A DNA stretch of 64,000 nt from Macrococcoides psychrotolerans (GCF_038095555.1 NZ_CP124591.1:248001-312000), one strand, 5' to 3'. Counted from the first letter of the stretch, positions 32,567 to 41,611 are shown. Numbers and translations: made by a program. The notes: generated by a model from the letters alone, not told the origin.

Positions 32567-33565
32567 GATTACTGTTTCTCTTTCAATCAGTTTATGTGGA
32601 ATAACAAAACGCGTGCCCTCTATTCTGTCACCTTTTATTAGGTTTGCAAGTTTATGCATCGCTATTTGACCGAGTTTTTCAGTTTCTATATCCAGCGTTG
32701 TTAAATAAGGATGCGTGAGCGTTGAAAATATTGAATTGTTAAAGCTAATCACTGAAATATCATCTGGCACTCTATAACCATATAATTCAACCAGCTGAAT
32801 AATACGCAAAGCGAAAATATCATCCAGTGCGATAATTGCTGTCGTATTTGTAGCCTGTATTTTATCTTCAAATTTGATGTAGTCATCTGGCGCATTTAGT
32901 GTCAGGCTTTGATGTGCATTTAACTGTGCCATCATCATCGATTTCTGATAGCCGAAGTATCGTTCATAGAAAATGTTCTCTGTTGTCGTATTTGTGATAA
33001 AGAGTATGTTTTGATGGCCATTTTTGATTAAATAATCAGTCGCTTGCTGACCGAGGAGCTGGTTATCATTATCTACATAAATTGTATTTGAAAGTGCGTC
33101 ATAAGGTTGTCCGATTAATACGAAAGGAATACTATGTTTACGCAAATATTCAATGATAGGATCATCAATGACAGAGTATGTAATGATAAAGCCGCCAACT
33201 TGCTTTTCAGTATGCATCGCTTTAACATTCTCGAACAATGTATCGATGTCTTTCGCAATTGCAAGAGCTGTGGTTAAGTTATGAGTTCGTGCTTCCCCGT
33301 TTATCGCTTCAATAATTTCAAGGAAGAATGGATTAGCAAGACGCTCTTTGGAATCGAGTGGTGGCAAAATGATGCCTACAGCACTCGTCGTACGCTTCCC
33401 AAGATTCCTTGCAGAAATATTCGGAACGTAGCCGAGTTCATCCATTACTTTCTGAACTTTCTTCTTTGTCGCCTGTGAGATGCTCGGATGATCATTGATC
33501 ACGCGTGACACTGTGCTTGTTGCAACACCTGCAGCGTGTGCAACGTCTTTAACGGTTATTGCCAT
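32543..33565 (-). CDS. malR: LacI-family repressor, probable MalR
   Basis: 340 residues. N-terminal LacI HTH (TVKDVAHAAGVATSTVSRVIND with hinge helix ISARNLGKRTT) and a periplasmic-binding-protein-like effector domain (FFLEIIEAI, GFIITYSV, DISVISFNN). It is divergent from the maltose PTS gene, and two LacI-type operators lie between them, so it should repress malT until maltose or its phosphate appears. The ATG at 33565 has GGAGGA upstream; the 20-residue upstream extension is not supported. Confidence 0.82.
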   Translation of the reverse strand: MAITVKDVAHAAGVATSTVSRVINDHPSISQATKKKVQKVMDELGYVPNISARNLGKRTTSAVGIILPPLDSKERLANPFFLEIIEAINGEARTHNLTTALAIAKDIDTLFENVKAMHTEKQVGGFIITYSVIDDPIIEYLRKHSIPFVLIGQPYDALSNTIYVDNDNQLLGQQATDYLIKNGHQNILFITNTTTENIFYERYFGYQKSMMMAQLNAHQSLTLNAPDDYIKFEDKIQATNTTAIIALDDIFALRIIQLVELYGYRVPDDISVISFNNSIFSTLTHPYLTTLDIETEKLGQIAMHKLANLIKGDRIEGTRFVIPHKLIERETVIAKRHASK

Positions 33566-33604
33566 AGTTTTCCTCCACGTTACATGATTTATCTCTATGA
33601 TGGA

Positions 33605-33616
33605 GCAAACGATTGC
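33605..33616. promoter_or_regulatory. LacI-type operator near malR
   Basis: GCAAACGATTGC, a 12-base dyad with a central CG, of the type recognised by MalR/CcpA-like regulators; 40 bases upstream of malR. Confidence 0.65.
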
Positions 33617-33693
33617 ATTAGTCAATACGCTTATAAAAGCTTATTAAAGTTACTATTTACAAAAATAAGTTACAGTGATATATTGAATTCAAC

Positions 33694-33705
33694 GAAACCG
33701 GTTGC
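33694..33705. promoter_or_regulatory. second LacI-type operator, just before malT
   Basis: GAAACCGGTTGC, imperfect dyad about the centre ACCGGT, 26 bases before the malT start; its position would block transcription of malT. Confidence 0.6.
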
Positions 33706-33730
33706 ATAAAAATAAAAGGAGTTGAATGTA

Positions 33731-35899
33731 GTGAAAAAATTATTAAGTTTTGAATTCTGGCAAAAGTTCGGAAAAGCATTGATGGTCGTTGTTGCAGTAA
33801 TGCCAGCTGCTGGGTTGATGATCAGTATCGGGAAATCGATTCCATTAATCAGTCCGGATATGCAGATGTTGATTACAATTGGTAGTGTCATAGAGAGTAT
33901 AGGTTGGGCGATTATTGGAAATCTACATCTACTCTTTGCGTTAGCAATTGGTGGAAGCTGGGCGAAAGAGCGTGCAGGTGGGGCATTTGCAGCAGGAATC
34001 GCATTTATATTAATCAACCGTATTACAGGTGCGGTCTTTGGTGTAAACAGTGCAATGTTAGCAGATGACAAAGCGTTTACACACACGTTATTCGGCACTA
34101 AGATTATGGTGAAAGGGTTCTTTACGAGTGTGTTAGAGGCACCGGCTTTAAATATGGGTGTGTTCGTAGGGATTATCGCAGGTTTTGTTGGTGCCAATGC
34201 ATATAACAAATATTATAACTACCGTAAGTTGCCAGATGCATTATCATTCTTCAATGGTAAACGTTTTGTACCGTTTGTCGTTATTTTATGGTCGACAATT
34301 GTAGCGATTGTACTATCAATCGTATGGCCTTATATACAGGCTGGTATTAACAACTTCGGTCTATGGATTGCAACATCTAAGGATACAGCGCCTATCTTAG
34401 CACCATTCTTATTTGGATTTTTAGAGCGTTTATTATTACCATTTGGATTACACCATATGCTTACAATTCCAATTAACTATACGCAACTTGGTGGAACATA
34501 TGAAATTCTTTCTGGTGGACAAGCAGGGACGAAAGTGTATGGACAAGATCCTTTGTGGCTAGCATGGGCAACAGATTTAGTAAACTTAAATCACGCTGGA
34601 GATACAGCGCAATATCATCACGTATTAAATACATTCACACCTGCACGTTTTAAAGTAGGACAAATGATTGGTTCAAGCGGTATTTTAATGGGGCTTGCTT
34701 ATGCGATGTACCGTAACGTTGATAAAGATAAGAAACCGAAATATAAATCAATGTATTTATCAGCTGCAATCGCAGTATTCTTAACTGGTGTAACAGAACC
34801 TTTAGAATTTATGTTCATGTTTGTAGCAGCACCACTTTATGCGGTATATGCAGTTATTCAAGGTGCAGCATTCGCGATGGCAGACGTCATCAACCTACGC
34901 GTTCATTCATTTGGGACAATCGAATTATTAACACGTACACCTCTTGCGCTTAAAGCGGGACTTGGCGGCGACTTGATTAACTTTGTGTTAACAACGATTG
35001 GATTTGCAATCGCAACATATTTCATTGCAAATCTCTTAATCAAAAAGTTCAATTTTGCAACACCAGGACGTAACGGAAATTATGAGATTGATGGAGAACC
35101 TAACGCAACAGAAGTTGTAGCAGCAGATAAGCAAGTGATTCAAGTCATTCACTTATTAGGTGGGAAAGAGAATATTAAAGATGTCGACGCTTGTATGACA
35201 AGACTGCGAGTAAGTGTTAATGATAAAGCTAAAGTTGCGACAGAAACAGAATGGAAGAAAGCTGGAGCAATGGGATTAATCGTTAAAGATAACGGTGTAC
35301 AGGCTGTTTATGGTCCTAAAGCAGACGTATTAAAATCAGATATCGAAGATTTATTACAGTCGGGCGCTGATATTCCAGAGCCAGAAGAAACAATGGTTCA
35401 GCCAACTATACTGGACAACTCTGATGGTGCTGGATTTACAGGTCATGTACATCAACTACGTTCAGTTGCAGACGGAGAAGTCATCGATATTACTTCTGTG
35501 AACGACCCTGTATTCTCACAGAAGATGATGGGTGAAGGCTATGCAGTAAAGCCGGAATCAGAAGAAGTTGTGTCACCGGTAGATGGAGAAATTATTAGTA
35601 TCTTCCCGACGAAACATGCAATCGGTATTAGAACGAATGATGGGATAGAAGTGCTTGTGCATATGGGTATTGAAACAGTTCAAATGAAACAACCAGCTTC
35701 ACGCGTTGTTGTCAATGACGGTCAGAAGGTAAAAGCCGGAGATACATTAGCTTATATGGATCTCGCAGCAGTGAGAGCAGAAGGTAAGGATACGACAATT
35801 ATTATCGTAATGACCAATAGCGATAAAGTTGATACATTACAATTAAATAAAACAGGAATCGTTCAAAAAGGTGAAACAGTTGGTACGATGACAGTTTAA
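33731..35899 (+). CDS. malT: maltose/glucose-type PTS EIICBA permease, probable MalT
   Basis: 722 residues with three PTS domains. IIC spans residues 1 to about 440 (start KALMVVVAVMPAAGLMISIG, with GITEPLEF-like GVTEPLEFMFMF later). IIB carries the phosphocysteine DACMTRLRV (C488). IIA carries the phosphohistidine VLVHMG (H644). The IIC resembles the glucose/maltose group. The divergent MalR-like repressor and the downstream MapP-like phosphatase match the enterococcal maltose system, in which MalT imports maltose as maltose 6'-phosphate. The GTG at 33731 is 9 bases from AAAGGAG; an in-frame TTG at 33722 is too close to it. Confidence 0.85.
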   Translation: MKKLLSFEFWQKFGKALMVVVAVMPAAGLMISIGKSIPLISPDMQMLITIGSVIESIGWAIIGNLHLLFALAIGGSWAKERAGGAFAAGIAFILINRITGAVFGVNSAMLADDKAFTHTLFGTKIMVKGFFTSVLEAPALNMGVFVGIIAGFVGANAYNKYYNYRKLPDALSFFNGKRFVPFVVILWSTIVAIVLSIVWPYIQAGINNFGLWIATSKDTAPILAPFLFGFLERLLLPFGLHHMLTIPINYTQLGGTYEILSGGQAGTKVYGQDPLWLAWATDLVNLNHAGDTAQYHHVLNTFTPARFKVGQMIGSSGILMGLAYAMYRNVDKDKKPKYKSMYLSAAIAVFLTGVTEPLEFMFMFVAAPLYAVYAVIQGAAFAMADVINLRVHSFGTIELLTRTPLALKAGLGGDLINFVLTTIGFAIATYFIANLLIKKFNFATPGRNGNYEIDGEPNATEVVAADKQVIQVIHLLGGKENIKDVDACMTRLRVSVNDKAKVATETEWKKAGAMGLIVKDNGVQAVYGPKADVLKSDIEDLLQSGADIPEPEETMVQPTILDNSDGAGFTGHVHQLRSVADGEVIDITSVNDPVFSQKMMGEGYAVKPESEEVVSPVDGEIISIFPTKHAIGIRTNDGIEVLVHMGIETVQMKQPASRVVVNDGQKVKAGDTLAYMDLAAVRAEGKDTTIIIVMTNSDKVDTLQLNKTGIVQKGETVGTMTV

Positions 35900-35902
35900 T
35901 CA

Positions 35903-35929
35903 AAAAGACAGTCTTTGGACTGTCTTTTC
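35903..35929 (+). terminator. terminator between malT and mapP
   Basis: AAAAGACAGT / ACTGTCTTTT, 10-bp stem with a 6-base loop; short T-run. Partial read-through to mapP is plausible. Confidence 0.8.
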
Positions 35930-35967
35930 GTTATAATGGGGATAATTAATGATAAGGAGCGAATGCA

Positions 35968-36789
35968 GTGAAAGTACTAACATTAAATACCCACAGCTGG
36001 TTAGAAGACAATCAAGAAGAGAAACTAAATGTTATCGTGGCGCGTATACTGAAAGCAGACTATGACATTATTGCACTTCAGGAAGTAAATCAATTATCGG
36101 AGAATGACGTTATCGATGCACCGAATAATCTTTGCCCTCTATTGGATCAAACGCCTATTAAAGAAGGCAACTTCGCATACGAAATTGTAGAAAAACTACG
36201 TGCCCTCGGTGTAACCTATTACTGGAGTTACGCGATGAGTCATATTGGTTATGACATCTATGATGAAGGTAGTGCATTGCTATCTAAAGCACCGATTGAT
36301 CCATATGCAGTATTTGTTTCGATAGAAGAAAGTCCTGATGACTATAAATCAAGAAAGATACTATTTGGAAAAACAAATGTAGGCGATAATGAGATGCTCG
36401 CAGTCAGCTGTCACTACTCGTGGTGGACGACATTTGCAGAAGGGTTCAGCTATGAATGGAATAATACAATTAATGCATTGTCACATTATGAGTTGCCGAA
36501 GCTTTTAATGGGAGACTTTAATAATCCAGAAGGTACAGAGGGATATGCATATGTATTAAAAAGTGACGTGAATATACAAGATACATATACAGTCGCAAAA
36601 AAGAGAACAGGCAGTCATACCATCGAGAAAAATATTGCAGGGTGGGAAGATAATGATGGTAAGCTAAGAATTGATTTTATCTTCAGTACCCCTGAATTTA
36701 AGGTATTACATCACGGTACAGTGTTTGATGGAAGAACAGAAGCAATTGTGAGCGATCACTTCGGAGTAGAAGCGGAAATAGAACTTTAA
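35968..36789 (+). CDS. mapP: MapP-like maltose 6'-phosphate phosphatase (EEP family)
   Basis: 273 residues of the endonuclease/exonuclease/phosphatase superfamily, with the ordered motifs LNTHSW, ALQEVNQ (metal Glu), GSALLSK, SCHYSWW, GDFNNP, RIDFIF and SDHFGV (catalytic Asp-His). This architecture next to a maltose PTS is that of MapP of Enterococcus faecalis, which dephosphorylates maltose 6'-phosphate to maltose for cleavage by maltose phosphorylase or glucosidase. GTG start with AAGGAGCG upstream. Assignment rests on family and neighbourhood; other sugar-phosphate substrates are possible. Confidence 0.78.
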   Translation: MKVLTLNTHSWLEDNQEEKLNVIVARILKADYDIIALQEVNQLSENDVIDAPNNLCPLLDQTPIKEGNFAYEIVEKLRALGVTYYWSYAMSHIGYDIYDEGSALLSKAPIDPYAVFVSIEESPDDYKSRKILFGKTNVGDNEMLAVSCHYSWWTTFAEGFSYEWNNTINALSHYELPKLLMGDFNNPEGTEGYAYVLKSDVNIQDTYTVAKKRTGSHTIEKNIAGWEDNDGKLRIDFIFSTPEFKVLHHGTVFDGRTEAIVSDHFGVEAEIEL

Positions 36790-36818
36790 AAGTACCAGCC
36801 ATGTGCTGGTACTTTTTT
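36786..36818 (+). terminator. terminator after mapP
   Basis: AAAAGTACCAGC / GCTGGTACTTTT, 12-bp perfect stem with a 5-base loop. Confidence 0.92.
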
Positions 36819-36859
36819 GTTTGTTGACTATTATGGCATAATAAAATTGAGGTGAGCAT

Positions 36860-37531
36860 ATGAAGATTATGATTGTTGAAGATGATCCGGTGATTCGTGA
36901 ACATCTTGCTGAAGCACTTAAAAAATGGCAGTACGAAGTATACATTGCAAAAAACTTTAATGATATCATTGAAGAATTTAATGATTACAAGCCGCATATA
37001 GTACTACTAGATATTAATTTACCTGCTTATAATGGTTATCACTGGTGTCAGGAAATAAGAAAGATTTCTCAAATTCCGATTATATTTATCAGTAGTAGAA
37101 ATGATAGTATGGATCAAGTGATGGCAATGCAGATGGGTGCTGACGACTATATCGAGAAACCATTTAATATGACGGTTACAGTATCCAAAGTTCAGGCGAT
37201 GCTAAGAAGAAGTTATGACTTTTCCATTTTAGAAAAAGGGATGGAGATTAATGGTGTGGAACTGATTCCAGAACAGGCAAAATTGATGTTTCACGAGGAA
37301 CATATAGATTTAACGTTGACAGAACTTCAGATTATGCAAAGTCTATTTAAAGCAAATGGAGGTTTTGTCAGTCGCAATGCACTCATCGAATCATGCTGGG
37401 AGTCAGAGCATTTTATTGATGATAATACGCTTGCTGTCAACATGACACGATTACGTAAAAAGCTTCAGAAGATTGGGCTTGATAATTTTATTGAAACAAA
37501 GAAAAATGTCGGATATCGAGTGGTGAAGTAA
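36860..37531 (+). CDS. BceR-like OmpR-family response regulator
   Basis: 223 residues: receiver domain with acidic pocket EDDP, phosphorylated Asp in VLLDINLP (about residue 51), conserved Thr/Ser in FISSRND and Lys in YIEKPF, followed by a winged helix (LTLTELQIMQSLFKANGGFVSR, DDNTLAVNMTRLRKKL). The neighbours are a short intramembrane-sensing kinase and a BceAB-type ABC transporter, so it should activate that transporter in response to cell-wall-active peptides. The gene overlaps the kinase start by one base. GAGGTG precedes the start. Confidence 0.9.
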   Translation: MKIMIVEDDPVIREHLAEALKKWQYEVYIAKNFNDIIEEFNDYKPHIVLLDINLPAYNGYHWCQEIRKISQIPIIFISSRNDSMDQVMAMQMGADDYIEKPFNMTVTVSKVQAMLRRSYDFSILEKGMEINGVELIPEQAKLMFHEEHIDLTLTELQIMQSLFKANGGFVSRNALIESCWESEHFIDDNTLAVNMTRLRKKLQKIGLDNFIETKKNVGYRVVK

Positions 37532-38427
37532 TGGGTTTTATTAAATATAAATTGAATGAAATCATTATTATTATCGTGCTTTCATTATTATTTGGACTAA
37601 TTATGATGCTTTATAATACTCCTTTAGAAGGCATTGTATTAACTGCAGGTATTATTATATTTTTAGGAATTATTTATTTCAGTTACAGTATGATGATATA
37701 TAAAAAAGTGTGTACGGTACAAGAAGAAAATTTACAATTGAAAGAAGAAATTCAGGACATAAGAAATGAAAAGATCGAGTATCAAAGTGAAATAGAGTCA
37801 TACTTCCTATTGTGGGTTCATCAAATGAAGACACCAATCACTGCTTCAAAATTGTTGCTGGAAGCTGAAGATATTCAAACAATTTCACAGATGCGTCACG
37901 AGATTCTGCAGATTGATAATTATACGAATCTCGCACTCAGTTATCTAAAGCTAATGAATGAAAAGACAGACATGGTTTTTATGGAGGTGCGAATGGATGA
38001 TTTAATCACCCCTCTCATTAAACGTTACTCAATTCAATTTATTCATAACGATACAAAGCTGCATTACGAAAAAATATACGACAGTGTATTAACTGATGCG
38101 AAATGGACTAGTGTGATGATAGAACAAATTTTAAATAATGCACTGAAGTATGCACGTGGTAAAAATATATGGATCAAATATAGCGAAGCAGAAAATATCT
38201 TGTCGGTAAAAGATGATGGAATGGGGATTAATACTTCTGATTTGCCCAAGATATTTGAAAAAGGCTTCTCCGGATATAATGGTAGATTGAATGATAAATC
38301 TAGTGGTATAGGTTTATATATTGTTAAAACGATTGCGCGTAGAATGAATGTCTCTGTTTCAGTAGAATCTGAATTAGGCAAAGGGACAACTTTTCATATG
38401 AAATTCCCGAACCTTACAAATTTGTAA
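37531..38427 (+). CDS. BceS-like intramembrane-sensing histidine kinase
   Basis: 298 residues. Two transmembrane helices (about 10-27 and 34-56) are joined by a very short extracellular loop, the hallmark of Bce-type sensors that read the flux state of their ABC transporter rather than a ligand. The phospho-acceptor box is WVHQMKTPITASK; ATPase motifs are NNALKYA (N box), VKDDGMGI (G1) and SSGIGLYIVK (G2). It forms an operon with the response regulator (overlap ATGGG at 37531). Its stop codon lies inside a palindrome that matches the BceR operator pattern. Confidence 0.9.
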   Translation: MGFIKYKLNEIIIIIVLSLLFGLIMMLYNTPLEGIVLTAGIIIFLGIIYFSYSMMIYKKVCTVQEENLQLKEEIQDIRNEKIEYQSEIESYFLLWVHQMKTPITASKLLLEAEDIQTISQMRHEILQIDNYTNLALSYLKLMNEKTDMVFMEVRMDDLITPLIKRYSIQFIHNDTKLHYEKIYDSVLTDAKWTSVMIEQILNNALKYARGKNIWIKYSEAENILSVKDDGMGINTSDLPKIFEKGFSGYNGRLNDKSSGIGLYIVKTIARRMNVSVSVESELGKGTTFHMKFPNLTNL

Positions 38428-38440
38428 GGTTCATTTTTAT
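38410..38440 (+). promoter_or_regulatory. palindrome at the bceS stop: BceR-type operator and/or terminator
   Basis: AACCTTACAAA / TTTGTAAGGTT is a perfect 22-base palindrome and contains TTACA-AATT-TGTAA (38414-38427), which fits the TNACA-N4-TGTAA pattern described for BceR-like regulators. It is followed by a short T-run, so attenuation is also possible. It lies about 95 bases before the ABC transporter genes. Confidence 0.7.
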
Positions 38441-38521
38441 CTTTGTAAGAATAGATGAAGGTCAGGAAGTTCACGACCGAGTACAATTTACATATAGATT
38501 AAAATTAAAGGAGTGACTTTC

Positions 38522-39271
38522 ATGTTATTAGATATTAGAAATGTTAAAAAAGTGTATGGAAAAGGTGCCAATCAAAATGTTGCACTAAAAGATATGAACT
38601 TTTCAATTGAAAAAGGAGAGTTTGTTGCAATCATGGGTGAATCTGGTTCTGGGAAGTCGACTTTACTCAATATTATTGCAACATTTGATAAACCGACAGA
38701 AGGGAGTGTTTTCATAGCTGGACAGGATATTGGTAAACTTAAAAATAAAGCAGTTGCAAAATTTCGAAGAGATTCACTTGGTTTTGTGTTCCAGGATTTC
38801 AATGTATTACATACAATGTCGAACAAGGATAATATATTAATGCCGCTTGTACTAAGTAACAAGAAACCTTCCGAAATGAATGAACGTTTAGTCCCTTTGA
38901 CAAAGCAGCTCGGCATCAGTGAATTGTTAGATAAATATCCGCATCAAATCTCCGGAGGACAACAGCAGCGTGTTGCGATTGCGCGTGCGCTTATTTCAAT
39001 GCCAGACATCTTACTTGCTGATGAACCTACGGGTGCACTTGATTCTAGAACGTCGAGTGAAATCATGCATCTATTTCAAAATATAAATGCCGCTGAACAA
39101 ACGATATTAATGGTGACACATTCGAGTATCGATGCAGCATATGCAAAGCGTGTCGTATTTATTAAAGATGGTATTCTTTATCATGAAATTTATCGTGGTG
39201 ATGAAACGCAAGCAGAATTTCAAAAACGTATATCTGATAGTTTGGCAGTGTTATCAGAAAGAGGTGTATAA
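38522..39271 (+). CDS. BceA-like ABC transporter ATPase
   Basis: 249 residues of the MacB/LolD/BceA subfamily: Walker A GESGSGKST, Q-loop FVFQDFNVL, signature ISGGQQQRVAIARAL, Walker B ILLADEPTGALDS, and H-loop MVTHS. The ATG at 38522 follows AAAGGAGTGAC; an in-frame GTG at 38513 overlaps that site. One base separates its stop from the permease start. Together with the permease it probably frees lipid II-cycle intermediates from peptide antibiotics such as bacitracin or nisin-like compounds. Confidence 0.93.
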   Translation: MLLDIRNVKKVYGKGANQNVALKDMNFSIEKGEFVAIMGESGSGKSTLLNIIATFDKPTEGSVFIAGQDIGKLKNKAVAKFRRDSLGFVFQDFNVLHTMSNKDNILMPLVLSNKKPSEMNERLVPLTKQLGISELLDKYPHQISGGQQQRVAIARALISMPDILLADEPTGALDSRTSSEIMHLFQNINAAEQTILMVTHSSIDAAYAKRVVFIKDGILYHEIYRGDETQAEFQKRISDSLAVLSERGV

Positions 39272-39272
39272 A

Positions 39273-41234
39273 ATGACGCTTAAATTAATTTGGAAGCTCG
39301 TCGTTAAGAATTTCAATATGCTAAGAAGTATAATTGCTCCTTTTATTCTGGCTGCCGGCGTAATGTTTGGTCTGGAATATATTATGGTGTCACTCATTAA
39401 TAATGATTATATACAAAAAAGACATGAGACCTTGCCGATGCTTATTTCTTATGCGAATATCATTGCTGGAATACTGACAGTTATATTCGTGATCTATGCA
39501 AATCATTTCGTGATGAAACAACGTAAGCAGGAATTTGCACTTCATATGATTTTAGGATTAGAGAAAAAACATATTCGATTGATGATCTGCTTAGAAATGA
39601 TCATCCAGATGGTCTTAATTGGATTTATCAGTATCGTGGGCGGTTACTTGTTCGGGAATCTTGTATTTTTAATTCTGAACAAACTGGTAAAAGGTTCAGG
39701 TATTACGTTGATGAACTATCCATTCGATGTGAAAGCTGCAATTGTTATAAGTGTGATGATATTATGCGTATATATCCTTCTTTTTATACTGAATCATATA
39801 ATGATTACAATACAAAGTCCAGTACAGTTGATGCGTTCTCAAAAAGCAGGAGAGGAGAAGACGCGAAAATGGTTTACCGTACTTTGTTTTATATTCGGAA
39901 GTATATTTTTGAGTTACGGATATTATCGAGCGATGACTGTTGAAGGTATATTGTCATCTTTTCAGACAATATTTTTTGCAGTACTCGCTGTCATGATAGG
40001 AACATATTTACTCTTTATGTCATTAACAATCATCATTTTACAATTATTAAAGAAAGAAGAGAGAATCTATTATCAACCGAAGCACTTCTTTTCTATTTCT
40101 GGGTTGATCTCTCGTATGAAAAAGAATGCGATTGGATTGGCAAGTATTACGATGCTTGTGACATTTTTGGTTGTAACGCTGGGTATGACACTGACCGCAT
40201 ATAGAGGGATGGAGAGTCAGGTGTCAGGAAGGTTGAATCAGGATTACCATATCGATATTTACAGTAATACAGATGTTCAGACAGTTAAAAATGAAATTAA
40301 TCGTTATGCACAAGTTGATTATTACCGACAAGGGGACACTATATTTTTTCCGCTACAGAACATAGAAGGAAACTTGAAGAAGTTGCCTGATAATGCAAGA
40401 AGTGCAGATGCAAAAACGATGATCTACGCTGTAGTAACAACAGTGAAAGATCATAATCAATTGCATGATGATCATCTTCAAATCAAAGGTGATGAAGTCA
40501 TATTAAGCGCAAACACAAGTCGATTTAAAGGGTATCAAGAAGTTAATCTTGCAGAAAAATCAACTAAAGTTGTGTATAGCGATAAAGATTATCTGGGTAA
40601 CCAGCTAGCGATAGATGCACTTTACATTGTCGTTAAAGATAAATCTGTATTTGAACAAATAAGGCAACATTACAAATCTTATGATCCGAATAAAGAGAAA
40701 GCGATGCCTTCAGAAATCACTACAAGCATGGAGTTCAATATTATAAAGGGTGAGAAAGAGTTTAAGAAACATATTTCTGAAATACAGAAAAAGATTGGAA
40801 CACAAATTGAAAGTAAGTTAGAGATTAAGAAGATGATTTTTGAGCTTAATGGAGGGCTTATATTTATTGGAATTGTAGTGTCAATTGTACTATTGACAGG
40901 TATTTTCTTAGTATTATATTATAAGCAGTTATCTGAAGGTTATGAAGATAAACGTAATTATAGTATTATGAAGAAAGTTGGATTGCCTGATGAATTGATT
41001 AGATCGACAATTCATAAACAAATATTCTGGGTGTTTGGACTTCCTATTATAGTGACATTAGTGCATACACTATTTGCATCAAAAATAATTTATAATCTGC
41101 TAGGGGTACTTGGTATTCGTGATAGATGGATGTTTATTACAAGTTATATCGGCGTGACCATGGTTATCATGCTAGTTTATGGCTTGATGTACTTAATTAC
41201 GAGCAGAAAATATTATAATATTATTAACGAATAA
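39273..41234 (+). CDS. BceB-like permease with large extracellular domain
   Basis: 653 residues with ten predicted helices. One helix at about 20-40 and FtsX-like groups flank a large extracellular domain between helices 7 and 8 (about residues 330-530), which is the sensing/binding domain of BceB-type permeases. The ATG at 39273 follows AGAGGTG and is one base past the ATPase stop; a longer in-frame form reading back into the ATPase gene is spurious. Antibiotic specificity cannot be inferred from sequence alone. Confidence 0.9.
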   Translation: MTLKLIWKLVVKNFNMLRSIIAPFILAAGVMFGLEYIMVSLINNDYIQKRHETLPMLISYANIIAGILTVIFVIYANHFVMKQRKQEFALHMILGLEKKHIRLMICLEMIIQMVLIGFISIVGGYLFGNLVFLILNKLVKGSGITLMNYPFDVKAAIVISVMILCVYILLFILNHIMITIQSPVQLMRSQKAGEEKTRKWFTVLCFIFGSIFLSYGYYRAMTVEGILSSFQTIFFAVLAVMIGTYLLFMSLTIIILQLLKKEERIYYQPKHFFSISGLISRMKKNAIGLASITMLVTFLVVTLGMTLTAYRGMESQVSGRLNQDYHIDIYSNTDVQTVKNEINRYAQVDYYRQGDTIFFPLQNIEGNLKKLPDNARSADAKTMIYAVVTTVKDHNQLHDDHLQIKGDEVILSANTSRFKGYQEVNLAEKSTKVVYSDKDYLGNQLAIDALYIVVKDKSVFEQIRQHYKSYDPNKEKAMPSEITTSMEFNIIKGEKEFKKHISEIQKKIGTQIESKLEIKKMIFELNGGLIFIGIVVSIVLLTGIFLVLYYKQLSEGYEDKRNYSIMKKVGLPDELIRSTIHKQIFWVFGLPIIVTLVHTLFASKIIYNLLGVLGIRDRWMFITSYIGVTMVIMLVYGLMYLITSRKYYNIINE

Positions 41235-41260
41235 TGCCAGCCGCGTGCTGGTATTTTTGT
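41231..41260 (+). terminator. terminator after the bceB-like gene
   Basis: AATGCCAGC / GCTGGTATT stem with one G-T pair and a T-run; overlaps the permease stop codon. Confidence 0.85.
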
Positions 41261-41265
41261 TTGGA

Positions 41266-41364
41266 AAATTTCTGCACGCACGCGTCCTGGAACGTGCAGC
41301 ACCTCATTATTATGAGCAAAAAAGAAACGTGCAGAAATTTGAAGTCATTTCGTCTGCACGTTCC
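41266..41364. repeat. interlaced inverted-repeat element with four CTGCACG motifs
   Basis: Four copies of the CTGCACG/CGTGCAG heptamer in order: A AAATTTCTGCACG (41266-41278), B GGAACGTGCAG (41289-41299), A' CGTGCAGAAATTT (41328-41340), B' CTGCACGTTCC (41354-41364). A pairs perfectly with A' (13 bp) and B with B' (11 bp), but the two pairs interleave, so both cannot form as simple hairpins at once. The element lies in the gap between the bceB terminator and the HMA gene, almost abutting the HMA stop. Confidence 0.9.
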
Positions 41365-41371
41365 TAAATTG

Positions 41372-41593
41372 TTATTTAACTGATACTTTTAATACTTCGT
41401 ATCCAAGTTTTTCTATTGCTTGCTGAACCTCTTCGGGTTCAACGATTGCTGGATCAAATTGCATCTTCGCTTTACTTGCGTTAAATAATACTTTCGGTGC
41501 TTCAACACCTTTAATATTCTTCAGCAATCCTTCGATAGATGCTAAGCAAGATGGACAAGTTAATGTTTCGAGTTGTAATGTTAATTGTTTCAT
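41372..41593 (-). CDS. stand-alone heavy-metal-associated domain protein
   Basis: 73 residues with the HMA fold and a metal site TCPSCLASIEG (Cys pair about 13/16). The 18-base gap to the upstream P-type ATPase, which lacks its own metal domain, suggests it is that pump's chaperone or detached metal-binding domain. GGAGGAAAT precedes the start. Metal identity is unclear: TCPSC differs from the copper-typical TCGHC/TCAAC of the copZ and copA genes in this window. Confidence 0.88.
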   Translation of the reverse strand: MKQLTLQLETLTCPSCLASIEGLLKNIKGVEAPKVLFNASKAKMQFDPAIVEPEEVQQAIEKLGYEVLKVSVK

Positions 41594-41611
41594 AATGATT
41601 TCCTCCTAAGA

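Noticed and set aside
33670..34209. 179-codon frame antisense to malT
   Set aside because: Low-complexity Ala/Ile/Pro/Asn composition typical of the antisense of a membrane protein; no supporting signals.
38432..38521. Precise sigma-A promoter of the bceAB-like genes
   Set aside because: TTCACG-N17-TATAGA is possible but weak; several alternatives are equally good, so none was listed.
39132..39272. Longer BceB-like permease reading back into the ATPase gene
   Set aside because: The extension is the shifted frame of the ATPase C-terminus; AGAGGTG places the start at 39273.
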